Shown: one piece after another, positions 42,708 to 43,021 of the stretch | Layout of the letters: every line of letters begins with the position of its first letter | Numbering within the stretch: the first letter of the stretch is position 1 | Assembly (NCBI GenBank): GCA_937892225.1 | Contig: CALAUH010000162.1 | Span: 1-43,021 of the forward strand | DNA length: 43,021 bases | DNA from: an uncultured Treponema sp. | Lineage (GTDB): Bacteria; Spirochaetota; Spirochaetia; Treponematales; Treponemataceae | Direction of reading: 5' to 3' | Made by a program: the position numbers and the translations under genes | Notes under the pieces: model-generated | What the model was told of the DNA's origin: nothing | What the model saw: the letters and a program-made list of their open reading frames with translations, nothing else | Database searches by the model: none

Positions 42708-43021
42708 ATGAAAAGTTTTATAAAAAAAATAGGTAAAAAATTATTAACTGTTGTCTTTTTTACATCATTATTTGGATGTAAAAATGTCGTTACTTCTGAA
42801 AAGCTAATACCTGAAAAAGTTGCTGCTGATTATGTTAACAATTTGATTTATCAAAATAACATAATGACAGGACGTTCTGCAGATTGTGTAATTCCAGATT
42901 TTTTTAATGAAATTGAAGTTGAAGATGAAAATGGAGAAATTAAAGAGTTCTCTTGTTTTTCTGAACAAAAACAATTAGAAATTGTAAATGCTACAGAGCC
43001 ATATATCGCGGTCAGAGCCGC
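42708..43021 (+). CDS. lipoprotein of unknown function, 5' part (runs off the window)
   Basis: The frame from ATG 42708 is open to the window end (104 codons). It starts with a basic n-region and hydrophobic stretch ending in the lipobox SLFGC, Cys 24, then KNVVTSEKLIPEKVAADYV. An acidic segment (about 70-83, EIEVEDENGEIKE) follows. No family is visible from this part. There is no Shine-Dalgarno site, and GATAAT ends six bases before the ATG, the same arrangement as the response regulator at 18033, so it may be leaderless. Confidence 0.7.
   Translation, partial: MKSFIKKIGKKLLTVVFFTSLFGCKNVVTSEKLIPEKVAADYVNNLIYQNNIMTGRSADCVIPDFFNEIEVEDENGEIKEFSCFSEQKQLEIVNATEPYIAVRA

Overview
The window looks like the chromosome of an anaerobic, host- or gut-associated spirochaete, most likely a rumen- or gut-type Treponema. 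This is inferred from low GC content, A/T-ending codons, many small lipoproteins with degenerate lipoboxes, very large Ig-domain surface lipoproteins, a fungal-type Asd, a sensory [FeFe]-hydrogenase fused to a chemotaxis signalling domain, and a remnant of a formylglycine-generating-enzyme-type gene. There is no rRNA, tRNA, transposase, phage gene or CRISPR array.

Layout. (1) 1-4.4 kb: the 3' end of a GH13 alpha-amylase-family gene runs convergently into a minus-strand operon of ArgR regulator, threonine-synthase-like protein and CE1-type esterase. The threonine-synthase-like protein has Arg where the PLP lysine should be. (2) 4.5-16 kb, minus strand: two giant paralogous Ig-repeat lipoproteins in tandem, then (further upstream) a lipoprotein metallophosphoesterase and an outer-membrane barrel protein. 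The three lipoproteins share a Gly-rich motif just after the lipid-modified Cys. (3) 16-18 kb: pgi, its promoter and a 3' remnant of an FGE-sulfatase gene. (4) 18-23.2 kb, plus strand: a LytTR response regulator (apparently leaderless), a GHKL histidine kinase and two 610-residue ABC exporter half-transporters. (5) 23.3-25.3 kb: PtsN-like EIIA, an unknown protein and a membrane-anchored lytic transglycosylase. (6) 25.3-30.6 kb: a SPOR-like protein divergent from Rex around a perfect Rex operator, then serC and asd, separated by palindromic repeat elements. (7) 30.6-37.9 kb, minus strand: an ABC-F ATPase followed by a six-gene run of mostly secreted or unknown proteins with a SAM methyltransferase. 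(8) 38-43 kb, plus strand: the hydrogenase-chemoreceptor fusion, a lipoprotein nuclease, a Mn-type CDF transporter, and the start of another lipoprotein.

How the genes fit together. Rex (NADH/NAD+), the soluble H2-sensor-like chemoreceptor and the fermentative enzymes fit an obligate fermenter that tracks redox state and H2. The ArgR/ThrC-like pair suggests an amino-acid-responsive function that is probably not threonine synthesis. The 27.8-37.9 kb stretch is rich in palindromic elements. Two lie inside coding sequence (methyltransferase, ABC-F) and others lie in intergenic spaces, suggesting a repeat family that moves into genes without breaking them. The most unusual single items are the hydrogenase-chemoreceptor fusion, the lysine-less threonine synthase homologue and the in-frame palindromic inserts.
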